From: Nesterenkonia aurantiaca
GTDB lineage: Bacteria; Actinomycetota; Actinomycetes; Actinomycetales; Micrococcaceae
Assembly (NCBI RefSeq): GCF_004364585.1
Contig: NZ_SOAN01000013.1
Coordinates: 1-40,980 of the forward strand
Direction of reading: 5' to 3'
Length of the DNA stretch: 40,980 nt
In this document: in pieces, positions 1-9,267 of the stretch
How positions within the stretch are numbered: position 1 is the stretch's first letter
How the letters are laid out: every line of letters starts with the position of its first letter
The notes under the pieces: model-generated
Databases searched by the model: none
What the model was told of the DNA's origin: nothing
What the model saw: only the letters and a program-made list of their open reading frames with translations
Translations under genes and position numbers: made by a program

Positions 1-257
1 AAGGTCTCGGCTGCGCCGTCGACGGTCATGTAGACGGTGGCCTGGTTGCCCTGGCCCTCGATCAGGACGTCTCCGACGGTGCCGGAGTTGTTCAGGGGGT
101 CCAGGCTGGTCTGGAAGGACCAGGACTGGCTGGAGTCAGCGGTGGCGACGCCGTCGGAGGCTCCGCCGTGGTCTGAGTGGGCCATGGCCGGGGCTGCGCT
201 GAGCAGCAGCGCGCCAAGGGCGAGCGTGGGAACCGCGAAAAACTTTGATTTATGCAT
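1..257 (-). CDS. Secreted protein, N-terminal part (possible CHRD domain)
   Basis: The gene runs off the left edge, so only the first 85 codons are visible. The product starts MHKSKFF, followed by a hydrophobic stretch and the Ala-X-Ala site AMA-H near residue 26, a classical Sec signal peptide. The mature part begins with a His/Asp/Ser-rich stretch and then a segment reading FQTSLDPLNNSG, with a later VYMTVDG. That pattern resembles the start of CHRD-domain extracellular proteins, but the domain call is tentative because most of it lies outside the window. The ATG at 257 is supported by an AGGAG at 267-271, nine bases upstream. The protein would act outside the membrane; its function is unknown. 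Confidence 0.7.
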   Translation of the reverse strand, partial: MHKSKFFAVPTLALGALLLSAAPAMAHSDHGGASDGVATADSSQSWSFQTSLDPLNNSGTVGDVLIEGQGNQATVYMTVDGAAET

Positions 258-631
258 CTTCAGTTACTCCTGTTTGCAAGTGTGTGACGACTACCCACCA
301 CTGGGTGACGCAAGCAACACGTTACTTTAAAAGGTCCCCGAAAAAAATAAATAAAAAACTCAAATCAGATGAACGCTTAGGAGATTCTCTCCGTACGCGC
401 GCGCACCTCACACTTGCTGTGCCCGGGTGACGCCCTCGGCCTCGGTGACTACCGGAGGTCAGGCGATGACATTGGCCACCCGAGCGGGTCATCATCATGA
501 GCTGGGAGAAGGGGCAGGGCAGCCTCCTCGAGGTGCTGGCAGCCGACCAGCCGCATGAGACAGCAGTAGGGCCGCAGTCGATGGACTGCGGCCCTACCGG
601 GAATGCTCTAGGAGCGAGAAGCGTGAACTGC
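258..631. other. Non-coding stretch between secreted-protein gene and rpmE2
   Basis: These 374 bases carry no convincing gene. The part next to the secreted-protein gene (about 320-375) is strikingly A/T-rich for this genome, with runs of A and T, and probably holds that gene's promoter; I cannot name a clear -35/-10 pair. The far end holds the terminator hairpin of the ribosomal protein gene at 566-597. Open frames here on either strand have atypical, low-complexity composition and are rejected. Confidence 0.55.
566..597 (-). terminator. Hairpin terminator after rpmE2
   Basis: A perfect 14-bp inverted repeat (arms 566-579 and 584-597, loop GATG) begins 34 bases downstream of the L31 stop codon. 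There is no clear U-tract on either strand, as is common for actinobacterial terminators. It most likely ends the minus-strand L31 transcript. Confidence 0.75.
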
Positions 632-889
632 TTACTTCTTGCCGCCAAAGCCCTTGAAGCGTGCGTTGAAGCGCTCGACGCGACCCTCGGAGTCCATGAT
701 GCGCTGCTTGCCCGTGTAGAACGGGTGCGAGGCTGCGGAGATCTCGACGTCGATGACCGGGTAGGTGTTGCCGTCTTCCCACTCCATGGTCTTCTTCGAG
801 GAGGTGGTGGAGCGGGTGAGGATCTTCTCACCGGAGGCCAGGTCGTTGAAGATGACCGGCTCGTACTTGGGGTGGATATCAGACTTCAT
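632..889 (-). CDS. rpmE2: 50S ribosomal protein L31 type B
   Basis: An 85-residue ribosomal protein L31 of the large subunit. It starts [12 protein letters not shown] and has the type-B hallmarks: [15 protein letters not shown] near the N-terminus, then [17 protein letters not shown] and a C-terminal FNARFKGF. The CxxC zinc-binding cysteines of type-A L31 are absent, which is characteristic of the zinc-independent paralogue (known of the family; often induced by zinc limitation through Zur). I could not identify a Zur box. The ATG at 889 is preferred to the in-frame ATG at 907 because AAAGGA at 898-903 is correctly spaced for it and the family begins at this methionine. Upstream there is an extended -10 promoter candidate, downstream a 14-bp terminator hairpin, so the gene is probably monocistronic. 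Confidence 0.95.
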   Translation of the reverse strand: MKSDIHPKYEPVIFNDLASGEKILTRSTTSSKKTMEWEDGNTYPVIDVEISAASHPFYTGKQRIMDSEGRVERFNARFKGFGGKK

Positions 890-969
890 GAAGTGTGTCC
901 TTTTCATCTGCCGCTGGATTTTGCCAGAAGCGTGGAACTGAGGGTGGGCCGAGTTTGGACCAACACAGC

Positions 970-978
970 ACTATATCA
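970..978 (-). promoter_or_regulatory. Candidate extended -10 promoter of rpmE2
   Basis: On the minus strand the sequence reads TGATATAGT, an extended -10 element (TGn followed by TATAGT at 970-975). No recognisable -35 hexamer sits 16-18 bases upstream, which is tolerated by extended -10 promoters. Transcription would start about 75 bases before the L31 ATG. Motif only. Confidence 0.35.
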
Positions 979-1030
979 AATCCACCGCAGCCCGGCCCAG
1001 CACCGGTCCGCAGCGGATGCCCATGAGGGG

Positions 1031-1975
1031 TCAGCCGACGAAGAGGTTGCGCAGCATCACGAACAGCGCCACCAGGCCCAGGGTCACGATGATCAGGCGC
1101 AGCACCAGCGGCGAGAGCCGGCGGCCCACCCAGGCGCCGATCAGACCACCCAGTGTGGAGCCCACGGCGATCACCACCACCACCTCCCAGAGGATCACCC
1201 GGTCCGCGGGCTCGCGGAGCAGGTAGTCCACCAGCACGTAGCTGATCGCGGCGGTGAGGTTCACGACGGCGACCAGCAGGTTCTTCACGCCGTTGGCCTG
1301 TTGGATGTTGGCCATCAGGAAGATTCCCAGGATGCCCATCAGCAGGATTCCCTGGGCGGCGACGAAGTAGCCGCCGTAGATGCCGGCCGCGAAGACCAGC
1401 AGCATCAGCACCAGGCTGACCGTGGGCATCGAGGGCCGTCCCGCCTGGGCCGCCTTCCCGGGCCCACCCTCAGCTGAGTCGCCCGCGGAATCATCCGTGG
1501 CATCGTCCGCGGCATCACCGGAGCCGGCTGTCTCGGCGTCCTTCTCCCGGGCCGCGGCGCGCGCCCGGACCCAGGCCGAGAGCCTGGGCTGGGCGATCAC
1601 GAAGGCCAGCGAGACCACGATCAGGATCGGGGCGACCCGGCCGAAGACCTCTTCGGGCAGGGTGATCAGCAGCGTGGCGCCGATGACGCCGCCAAGGATC
1701 GACGCCGGCACCAGCTTCTTCAGCACCGACTTCACCTGCCGGATCTCACGCCGGTAGCCCCAGGCGCCGGTGAAGTTGCCCGCGATCAGTCCCATCGCGT
1801 TGGAGACCGTGGCGGAGACCGGCGGCACGCCCATGGCGACCAGCACCGGGAAGGTCACCAGGGTGCCAGAGCCGACCACGGTGTTGATCGCGCCGGCCCA
1901 GATGCCGGCGACCAGGATGAGCAGGAGCTGTGCGAGGCTCAGATCGGTGAGGAAGAAGTCAGCGAGCGCCTCCAT
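1031..1975 (-). CDS. TauE/SafE family sulfite/anion exporter-like membrane protein
   Basis: A 314-residue polytopic membrane protein of the TauE/SafE (formerly DUF81) family, which exports sulfite, sulfoacetate or other organosulfur anions; the substrate here cannot be told. Around eight hydrophobic segments are visible, with the family's N-terminal repeat (GIWAGAINTVVGSGTLVTFP, about residues 24-43) echoed in the second half (AQGILLMGILGIFL and a GSTLGGLIGAWVG segment). Between the halves lies a cytoplasmic linker of about 40 residues rich in Asp, Ala and Ser, an unusual acidic low-complexity insertion. Its ATG overlaps the stop of the upstream ABC ATPase gene by one base (TGATG), so the two are translationally coupled. 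Confidence 0.88.
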   Translation of the reverse strand: MEALADFFLTDLSLAQLLLILVAGIWAGAINTVVGSGTLVTFPVLVAMGVPPVSATVSNAMGLIAGNFTGAWGYRREIRQVKSVLKKLVPASILGGVIGATLLITLPEEVFGRVAPILIVVSLAFVIAQPRLSAWVRARAAAREKDAETAGSGDAADDATDDSAGDSAEGGPGKAAQAGRPSMPTVSLVLMLLVFAAGIYGGYFVAAQGILLMGILGIFLMANIQQANGVKNLLVAVVNLTAAISYVLVDYLLREPADRVILWEVVVVIAVGSTLGGLIGAWVGRRLSPLVLRLIIVTLGLVALFVMLRNLFVG

Positions 1976-2811
1976 CAGCCACGAGCCTGCGAGGCCGATG
2001 AGAACGACGACGCGGCGGCAGCTGCGGGCTGCTTCTTGAACGCCGAGAAGCGTCCATCGCGGTGGATCAGGTCCAGCTCGGTGTCAAAGGTTCGGGACAG
2101 GTTCTCCGAGGTCATGGTCTCCTCGATCGGCCCGGCGGCGACGGTCTCGCCGTCGCGCAGCAGCAGCACGTGGCTGAAGCCGGGCGGGATCTCTTCCAGG
2201 TGATGGGTGACCAGCACGGTGGTGGGCGCCTCTTCGCTGTTGATCAGCTCGCTGGTGCGCTCCACCAGGGCCTCGCGGCCGCCCAGGTCCAGTCCGGCGC
2301 CGGGCTCGTCGAGCAGCAGCAGCTCCGGGTCGGTCATCAGCGCCCGGGCGATCTGCACCCGCTTGCGCTCACCCTCAGAGAGGGTGCCGAAGGGCCGATC
2401 GAAGACCGTGCCCACACCCCACTCGTTGAGCAGCGCGAAGGCCCGGCGCTCATCGAGCTGCTCGTACTCCTCGCGCCAGCGCCCGGTGACCCCGTAGGCG
2501 GCGGTGACCACGACGTTCAGCGCCGTCTCCTGCGCCGGGACCGTGGTGGTCAGCGAATTGGAGCTGAACCCGATCAGCGGGCGCAGCTCGAAGACGTCGA
2601 CGGCGCCGAGCTGCTCATCGAGGATCTTCACGGTGCCGGTGGTCGGGAACAGCCGGGCGGCGGCGATCTGCAGCAGCGTGGTCTTGCCCGCCCCGTTCGG
2701 CCCCAGAATCACCCAGCGCTCATCCTCGTTCACCGTCCAGGAGACGTCCTTCAGGAGTTTCTTGCGCCCTCGGCGCACGCTGACATTCTGGATATCGAGG
2801 ACAGGACTCAT
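1975..2811 (-). CDS. ABC transporter ATP-binding protein, orphan
   Basis: A 278-residue stand-alone ABC ATPase. Walker A is GPNGAGKT (37-44), the signature is LSEGERKR (about 144-151), Walker B is LLLLDEPGAG (164-173) and the switch histidine lies in THHLEE (about 202-207). No permease or binding-protein gene is next to it; the co-transcribed partner is the TauE/SafE gene, which does not normally use an ATPase. It may serve a permease encoded elsewhere, or act in a non-transport role. There is no Shine-Dalgarno before the ATG at 2811. Instead TAGTGT lies exactly seven bases upstream, suggesting a leaderless transcript. It diverges from serB across only 48 bases. The C-terminal 20 residues are Ala/Ser-rich. 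Confidence 0.9.
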   Translation of the reverse strand: MSPVLDIQNVSVRRGRKKLLKDVSWTVNEDERWVILGPNGAGKTTLLQIAAARLFPTTGTVKILDEQLGAVDVFELRPLIGFSSNSLTTTVPAQETALNVVVTAAYGVTGRWREEYEQLDERRAFALLNEWGVGTVFDRPFGTLSEGERKRVQIARALMTDPELLLLDEPGAGLDLGGREALVERTSELINSEEAPTTVLVTHHLEEIPPGFSHVLLLRDGETVAAGPIEETMTSENLSRTFDTELDLIHRDGRFSAFKKQPAAAAASSFSSASQARG

Positions 2812-2818
2812 GGGCCCA

Positions 2819-2824
2819 ACACTA
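2819..2824 (-). promoter_or_regulatory. Candidate -10 element giving a leaderless ABC-ATPase mRNA
   Basis: TAGTGT on the minus strand (2824 to 2819) is followed by seven bases and the ATG at 2811. That places the expected start of transcription at or next to the A of the start codon. No good -35 hexamer and no Shine-Dalgarno are visible. It is one of several such arrangements in the window. Confidence 0.35.
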
Positions 2825-2842
2825 TCGAACCCGATGAGTCGC

Positions 2843-2850
2843 TATAGGCT
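2843..2850 (+). promoter_or_regulatory. Candidate -10 element of serB
   Basis: TATAGGCT lies 9-11 bases before the serB ATG at 2860, and there is no Shine-Dalgarno between them. Transcription starting about seven bases after the element would leave a leader of only a few bases. It shares the 48-base divergent gap with the ABC-ATPase promoter. Motif only. Confidence 0.3.
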
Positions 2851-2859
2851 GAACACGCT

Positions 2860-3852
2860 ATGACTGCGCACCCTCATTCCGATCCGCCCAGCCCGGATCT
2901 GCCCACCCCTGACCTCCCCCACGGCACGGTGGCCATGTTGGCGGCCACCGCACTGGACGGGCCGCTGATCCGGTCCTTGACCCACGAATTCTCCCGGCGC
3001 GGGGTCGTGCACAGCGTGGAGCTGCGCCAGGTCCCGCTGGCCGAGGGCGAGGAGGTCTCCGCGGTGCGCTGGTCCGTGACGCTGGATGACTCCGACGACT
3101 CCTACGGCACCCAGCTGGCGGTCTCGCTGCTCGAAGACGCCGCCCACCAGCTTCCGGGCCCGGTCACCCAGACCGTGCTGCCCGCCCAGCGGCGGGCGCA
3201 GCTGCACGCCGAGGACGGCCGGCTGATGCTGCTCATGGACGTGGACTCCACGCTCATCGACCAGGAGGTCATCGAGCTTCTGGCCCGCGACGCCGGCCGG
3301 GAGGCCGAGGTCGCGGAGGTCACCGAGCGCGCCATGCGCGGGGAGCTCGACTTCGCCGCCTCGCTGCACCAGCGGGTCCAGACGCTCGCCGGGCTGCCCC
3401 GCACCGTGATCGACTCCACCCTCGCCGCGATCACCCCCACCCAGGGCGCGCCCGAGCTGCTGGCAGAGCTGGGCCGGCGCGGCTGGCCCAGCTACGCCGT
3501 CTCCGGCGGGTTCCTGCAGGTGCTGGCGCCGCTGGCCGCGGATCTGGGCCTCACCGGCTTCCACGCCAATGACCTGGCGATCTCGCCGCAGGGAACCCTG
3601 GAGGGCACCGTCCGGGGCGCCGTCGTCGACCGAGCGGCCAAGAGAGAGTATCTTGAACAGTGGTCGGCGTCACAGGGGTTGCTCCCCCGCAATGTGGTCG
3701 CCGTGGGCGATGGAGCCAACGACCTGGACATGCTGGCGGCCGCCGGAGTGGGGATCGCCTTCTGCGCGAAGCCCGCACTGGCGGAGCAGGCGGACCTGGT
3801 GATCGACCACCGCTCCTTCGAGCTCATCTCGCTGGCCCTGGGGATGAGCTGA
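2860..3852 (+). CDS. serB: Phosphoserine phosphatase
   Basis: A 330-residue HAD-superfamily enzyme that hydrolyses O-phospho-L-serine to serine, the last step of serine biosynthesis, in the cytoplasm. The catalytic core shows motif I DVDST with Asp127 (nucleophile) and Asp129, motif II SGG (215-217), motif III Lys261, and motif IV GDGANDLDM (from 283). The first ~110 residues form an N-terminal extension with ACT-like regulatory character, as in long actinobacterial SerB proteins. The start ATG at 2860 has no evident Shine-Dalgarno; TATAGGCT ahead of it suggests a very short or absent leader. The gene is transcribed away from the ABC ATPase and followed by a large hairpin (3904-3942). Confidence 0.95.
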   Translation: MTAHPHSDPPSPDLPTPDLPHGTVAMLAATALDGPLIRSLTHEFSRRGVVHSVELRQVPLAEGEEVSAVRWSVTLDDSDDSYGTQLAVSLLEDAAHQLPGPVTQTVLPAQRRAQLHAEDGRLMLLMDVDSTLIDQEVIELLARDAGREAEVAEVTERAMRGELDFAASLHQRVQTLAGLPRTVIDSTLAAITPTQGAPELLAELGRRGWPSYAVSGGFLQVLAPLAADLGLTGFHANDLAISPQGTLEGTVRGAVVDRAAKREYLEQWSASQGLLPRNVVAVGDGANDLDMLAAAGVGIAFCAKPALAEQADLVIDHRSFELISLALGMS

Positions 3853-3903
3853 GATGAGCTTCAGCTGCCCGACGACGTCGCAGCATCAAGAATTCACACT
3901 CGC

Positions 3904-3942
3904 GATCATCACTCGTGAGCATTCTGCAATGCTCTGATGATC
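3904..3942 (+). terminator. Long interrupted inverted repeat between serB and tkt
   Basis: GATCATCA (3904-3911) and GAGCATT (3917-3923) pair with AATGCTC (3928-3934) and TGATGATC (3935-3942). The result is a 15-bp stem with a 5-base bulge on one side and a CTGC loop. It begins 51 bases after the serB stop and ends about 100 bases before tkt. It may be the serB terminator, or lie in the tkt leader or operator region. No U-tract follows it. Confidence 0.6.
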
Positions 3943-4043
3943 CGCCAGGAATAGCCTCTACCCCGGTAGGGTTGGACCTGCGCGGCACAACGATGTGCGC
4001 GGCCCTCGTTGTCCACCGTCCCTCACCATTTGGAGGAAACCTA

Positions 4044-6152
<2,109 letters not shown>

Positions 6153-6157
6153 GCGCA

Positions 6158-6202
6158 GCGCCTCCCCCGGGGGCACCGCCCAGCGGCGCTTCCGGGAGGC
6201 GC
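6158..6202 (+). terminator. Stem-loop between tkt and tal
   Basis: GCGCCTCCC (6158-6166) and GGGAGGCGC (6194-6202) form a perfect 9-bp stem starting six bases after the tkt stop codon. The 27-base loop contains another GC-rich self-complementary stretch. It could be a tkt terminator or attenuator that lowers read-through into tal, or a mRNA-stability element. There is no U-tract. Confidence 0.45.
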
Positions 6203-6277
6203 AGCCCTCCGGGACCGCCTCCTGCAGGCGACCGGCGCACCACGACTCATCCATCACCTGGCATCAGGAGAATAGAT

Positions 6278-7399
6278 ATGACTGCTAATAAGAACACTCA
6301 GGCGCTCTCCGACCTCGGCGTCTCCATCTGGCTCGACGATCTCTCCCGCGAACGGCTGAACTCGGGCTCGCTCGCGAAGCTGATCGATTCGCACAACGTC
6401 GTCGGGGTCACCACCAACCCGACCATCTTCGAGTCCGCGCTGAAGGACGGCGAGGCCTACGAGGCGCAGCTCGCCGAGCTGGCCGCCGCCGGAGCCGACG
6501 CCGAGAAGGCCGTCTTCGACATCACCACCGCCGATGTGCGCGAGGCCTGCGACGTGTTCGCCGGGGTCTACGCGGCCACCGACGGGGTCGACGGCCGGGT
6601 CTCCATCGAGGTCGACCCGCGCCTGGCCCGCGACGCCGCCGGCACCATCACCCAGGCCCGCGAGCTGTACAAGGCGGTGGATCGGGAGAACGTGCTGATC
6701 AAGATCCCCGCCACCGTCGAGGGCATCGAGGCGATCGCCGCGGTGACCGCCGAGGGGATCAGCGTCAACGTGACCCTGGTGTTCTCGCTCGAGCGCTACC
6801 GCGCGGTGATCAACGCGTTCATGCTCGGCCTGGAGAAGGCCCACTCGGACGGGATCGACATCTCGAAGATCCACTCGGTGGCCTCCTTCTTCGTCTCCCG
6901 CGTGGACGCCGAGATCGACAAGCGCCTAGAGCTTGCCGCCGAGGAGGGCAAGCCCGGCACCGAGAAGCTGAAGTCCCAGGCCGCGGTGGCCAACGCCCGG
7001 CTGGCGCACCAGATCGCGGTGGAGACCTTCTCCTCCGAGCGCTGGCAGCTGCTGGCCGAGCGCGGTGGACGCCCGCAGCGGCTGCTGCTGGCCTCCACCG
7101 GCACCAAGGACCCGAACCTCTCGGACACGCTGTATGTGACCGAGCTGGCCGGGTCCGACGTGGTCAACACCATGCCGGAGAAGACCATGCTCGCCCTGGC
7201 CGATCACGGCGTCATCGAGAAGGACACGCTCAGCGGCACCTATGTGGAGGCCAACCGGGTCCTCGACGGCATCTCCGCCGCCGGGATCAGCTACCGCGAG
7301 GTGGTCGACACCCTGGAGACCGAGGGTCTGCAGAAGTTCGAGGTCTCCTGGACCGGCCTGCTGGGCACCATCGATGATGGGCTCAAGCGCAACAGCTGA
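6278..7399 (+). CDS. tal: Transaldolase
   Basis: A 373-residue transaldolase of the long actinobacterial type, which transfers dihydroxyacetone units in the non-oxidative pentose-phosphate pathway. Visible are the N-terminal [12 protein letters not shown] (16-27), the phosphate-site TTNPTIF (45-51), the Schiff-base lysine Lys142 in [16 protein letters not shown], and a [10 protein letters not shown] segment. The ATG at 6278 has CAGGAG seven bases upstream. It lies 125 bases after tkt and 218 bases before pgi, with structured RNA on both sides, so it may have its own expression level. In some actinobacteria tal is fused to the following pgi; here they are separate genes. Confidence 0.97.
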   Translation: MTANKNTQALSDLGVSIWLDDLSRERLNSGSLAKLIDSHNVVGVTTNPTIFESALKDGEAYEAQLAELAAAGADAEKAVFDITTADVREACDVFAGVYAATDGVDGRVSIEVDPRLARDAAGTITQARELYKAVDRENVLIKIPATVEGIEAIAAVTAEGISVNVTLVFSLERYRAVINAFMLGLEKAHSDGIDISKIHSVASFFVSRVDAEIDKRLELAAEEGKPGTEKLKSQAAVANARLAHQIAVETFSSERWQLLAERGGRPQRLLLASTGTKDPNLSDTLYVTELAGSDVVNTMPEKTMLALADHGVIEKDTLSGTYVEANRVLDGISAAGISYREVVDTLETEGLQKFEVSWTGLLGTIDDGLKRNS

Positions 7400-7412
7400 A
7401 TCTGCACGCCGG

Positions 7413-7433
7413 TCGGCTCAGAACCTGAGCCGA
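7413..7433 (+). terminator. Hairpin after tal
   Basis: TCGGCTCAG (7413-7421) and CTGAGCCGA (7425-7433) form a perfect 9-bp stem with a 3-base loop, 13 bases after the tal stop. It is probably the tal terminator or an attenuator before pgi. No U-tract. Confidence 0.55.
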
Positions 7434-7459
7434 GCGGCTGACTGTTCACTCCGTACGGT

Positions 7460-7518
7460 GCCCGGCCGGGCGGCGTCTCGGGAGCCAGCTACTGGCACCG
7501 AGACTCCCCCGACCGGGC
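7460..7518 (+). other. Nested hairpin in the tal-pgi intergenic region
   Basis: GTCTCGG (7475-7481) pairs with CCGAGAC (7498-7504). Inside it GCCAG (7484-7488) pairs with CTGGC (7492-7496) around a 3-base loop. Outside it GCCCGG (7460-7465) can pair with CCGGGC (7513-7518). The whole is a long three-tier stem about 100 bases upstream of pgi. It could be a second terminator arm or a structured pgi leader. Confidence 0.5.
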
Positions 7519-7617
7519 GCCGATCAGGGTCAACAGCCGTGTGACTCCCACCGGCCCCCTATAAGCGCAGTTGCTGGCCAGGCTGAACCGCGGTTCGGTC
7601 GAGAAAGGAAGCACGTC

Positions 7618-9267
7618 ATGAGCTCACTCTCCCTGACACTGACCGGAGCGGCCCGTGAGGCCGCCGAGAACCAGGTGCCCGGCCTGCTGGACCACGAGTT
7701 CGCCTCCCGGCTGGCCGCCAAGGACCACACCCTCTGGGGCATGGCCGCCGAGGACGAGGCCAGCAAGCGGCTCGGCTGGGTCTCCCTCTTCGAGGACTCC
7801 CGGGCGCTGCTGCCCAAGATCGCCGCACTGCGCGAGGAGCTCGCCGCCGAGGGCCTCACCCGGGTGGTGCTCGCCGGGATGGGCGGGTCCTCGCTGGCAC
7901 CAGAGGTCATCTGCGCCACCGCCGGGGTGGAGCTCACGGTGCTGGACTCCACCGACCCGCAGCATGTGGCCGCCGTCGTCGGTGCTGAGATCGAGAAGAC
8001 CGTGCTCGTGGTCTCCTCGAAGTCCGGCTCCACCGTGGAGACCGACTCGCAGCGCCGGATCGTGCAGCAGGCGATGACCGATGCCGGGATCGACGCCGTG
8101 AGCCGCACCGTGATCGTCACCGACCCCGGCTCCCCGCTGGCGCAGTCCTCCGCCGAGGCCGGGGTCCGCGCGATCTTCGAAGCTGACCCCACCGTGGGCG
8201 GGCGCTACTCCGCGCTCACCGCCTTCGGCCTGGTCCCCTCCGGCCTGGCCGGCGCCGACCTGGAGACCCTGCTCGAGGACGCCGAGGACGCCTCCGTGAT
8301 CCTCGCCGAGGACGACGCCGACAACCCCGGCCTGCGCCTGGGCTCCGCGATCGGCGGCACCGTCCCGCTGCGCAACAAGCTGGTGCTCGTCGACGCCGGT
8401 TCACCGCTGATCGGGCTGGGCAACTGGATCGAACAGCTGATCGCCGAGTCCACCGGCAAGAACGGCACCGGCCTGCTGCCGGTGATCGTCGCCGACGGCG
8501 AGCCCGAGCTGCACCGCGAGGACGCCGACGTGCTGATCACCCAGATCATCGACGCCGAGACCGAAGATGGCGCCTCGGTGGACAACGACGACGCCGACCT
8601 GGTGGTCAGCCCGCACAAGGTGCGCACCGGCGGCAGCCTCGGCGCGCAGTTCATGCTCTGGGAGGTCGCCACCGTGGTCGCCGGCGCGCTGCTGAGCATC
8701 AACCCCTTCGACCAGCCCGATGTGGAGTCCGCCAAGACCGCCGCCCGCGGCCTGCTCGACGCCCCCGCCCCCGAGGCCGGGGAATCCGTGACCGACGGCG
8801 CCGTGGCCATCCGGACCCTCGGGTCCGCCGCGCTGACCGAGGCGAACCCGAGCACCCTGAGCGAGGCGCTGCAGGCGCTGGTGAAGTCCGTTCCCGAAGA
8901 CGGCTACCTCGCGGTCACCGCGTACCTGGACCGGACCACCGAGACCCAGCTCGAGGCCATCCGGGCGCAGCTCTCCGCACTCTCCGGACGCCCGGTGACC
9001 TTCGGCTGGGGCCCACGATTCCTGCACTCCACCGGACAGTTCCACAAGGGCGGCCCGCACATCGGGGCGTTCCTGCAGCTGACCACCAGCTCCAGCACCG
9101 ATCTGCAGGTCCCAGAGAGGCCGTTCACGCTGGGCAAGCTGATCGCCGCTCAGGCCGAGGGCGACGCCCAGGTGCTGGCCGGGCACGACATGCCGGTGCT
9201 GCAGGTGCACCTGAAGGACCGCACCGCGGGCCTGACCCAGGTCATCGAGACCGTGGACGCCCTGTGA
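7618..9267 (+). CDS. pgi: Glucose-6-phosphate isomerase
   Basis: A 549-residue phosphoglucose isomerase of the SIS-domain type, homologous to the isomerase half of fused transaldolase-isomerase proteins rather than to the common ~550-residue eukaryotic-like Pgi (a judgement from the motifs). It interconverts glucose 6-phosphate and fructose 6-phosphate. Motifs include GMGGSSLAP (87-95), the sugar-phosphate SIS loop SKSGST (134-139), and near the C-terminus GWGPRFLHSTGQFHKGGPH. ATG at 7618 has AAAGGA at 7603-7608. Its TGA overlaps the GTG of zwf by four bases (GTGA), so the two are translationally coupled. A TATAAG at 7560-7565 is a possible -10 but lacks a clear -35. Confidence 0.93.
   Translation: MSSLSLTLTGAAREAAENQVPGLLDHEFASRLAAKDHTLWGMAAEDEASKRLGWVSLFEDSRALLPKIAALREELAAEGLTRVVLAGMGGSSLAPEVICATAGVELTVLDSTDPQHVAAVVGAEIEKTVLVVSSKSGSTVETDSQRRIVQQAMTDAGIDAVSRTVIVTDPGSPLAQSSAEAGVRAIFEADPTVGGRYSALTAFGLVPSGLAGADLETLLEDAEDASVILAEDDADNPGLRLGSAIGGTVPLRNKLVLVDAGSPLIGLGNWIEQLIAESTGKNGTGLLPVIVADGEPELHREDADVLITQIIDAETEDGASVDNDDADLVVSPHKVRTGGSLGAQFMLWEVATVVAGALLSINPFDQPDVESAKTAARGLLDAPAPEAGESVTDGAVAIRTLGSAALTEANPSTLSEALQALVKSVPEDGYLAVTAYLDRTTETQLEAIRAQLSALSGRPVTFGWGPRFLHSTGQFHKGGPHIGAFLQLTTSSSTDLQVPERPFTLGKLIAAQAEGDAQVLAGHDMPVLQVHLKDRTAGLTQVIETVDAL

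Noticed and set aside
497-1477. A 326-codon plus-strand open frame across rpmE2 and the exporter.
   Set aside because: Antisense to two clear genes and made of low-complexity His/Gln/Asp-rich residues.
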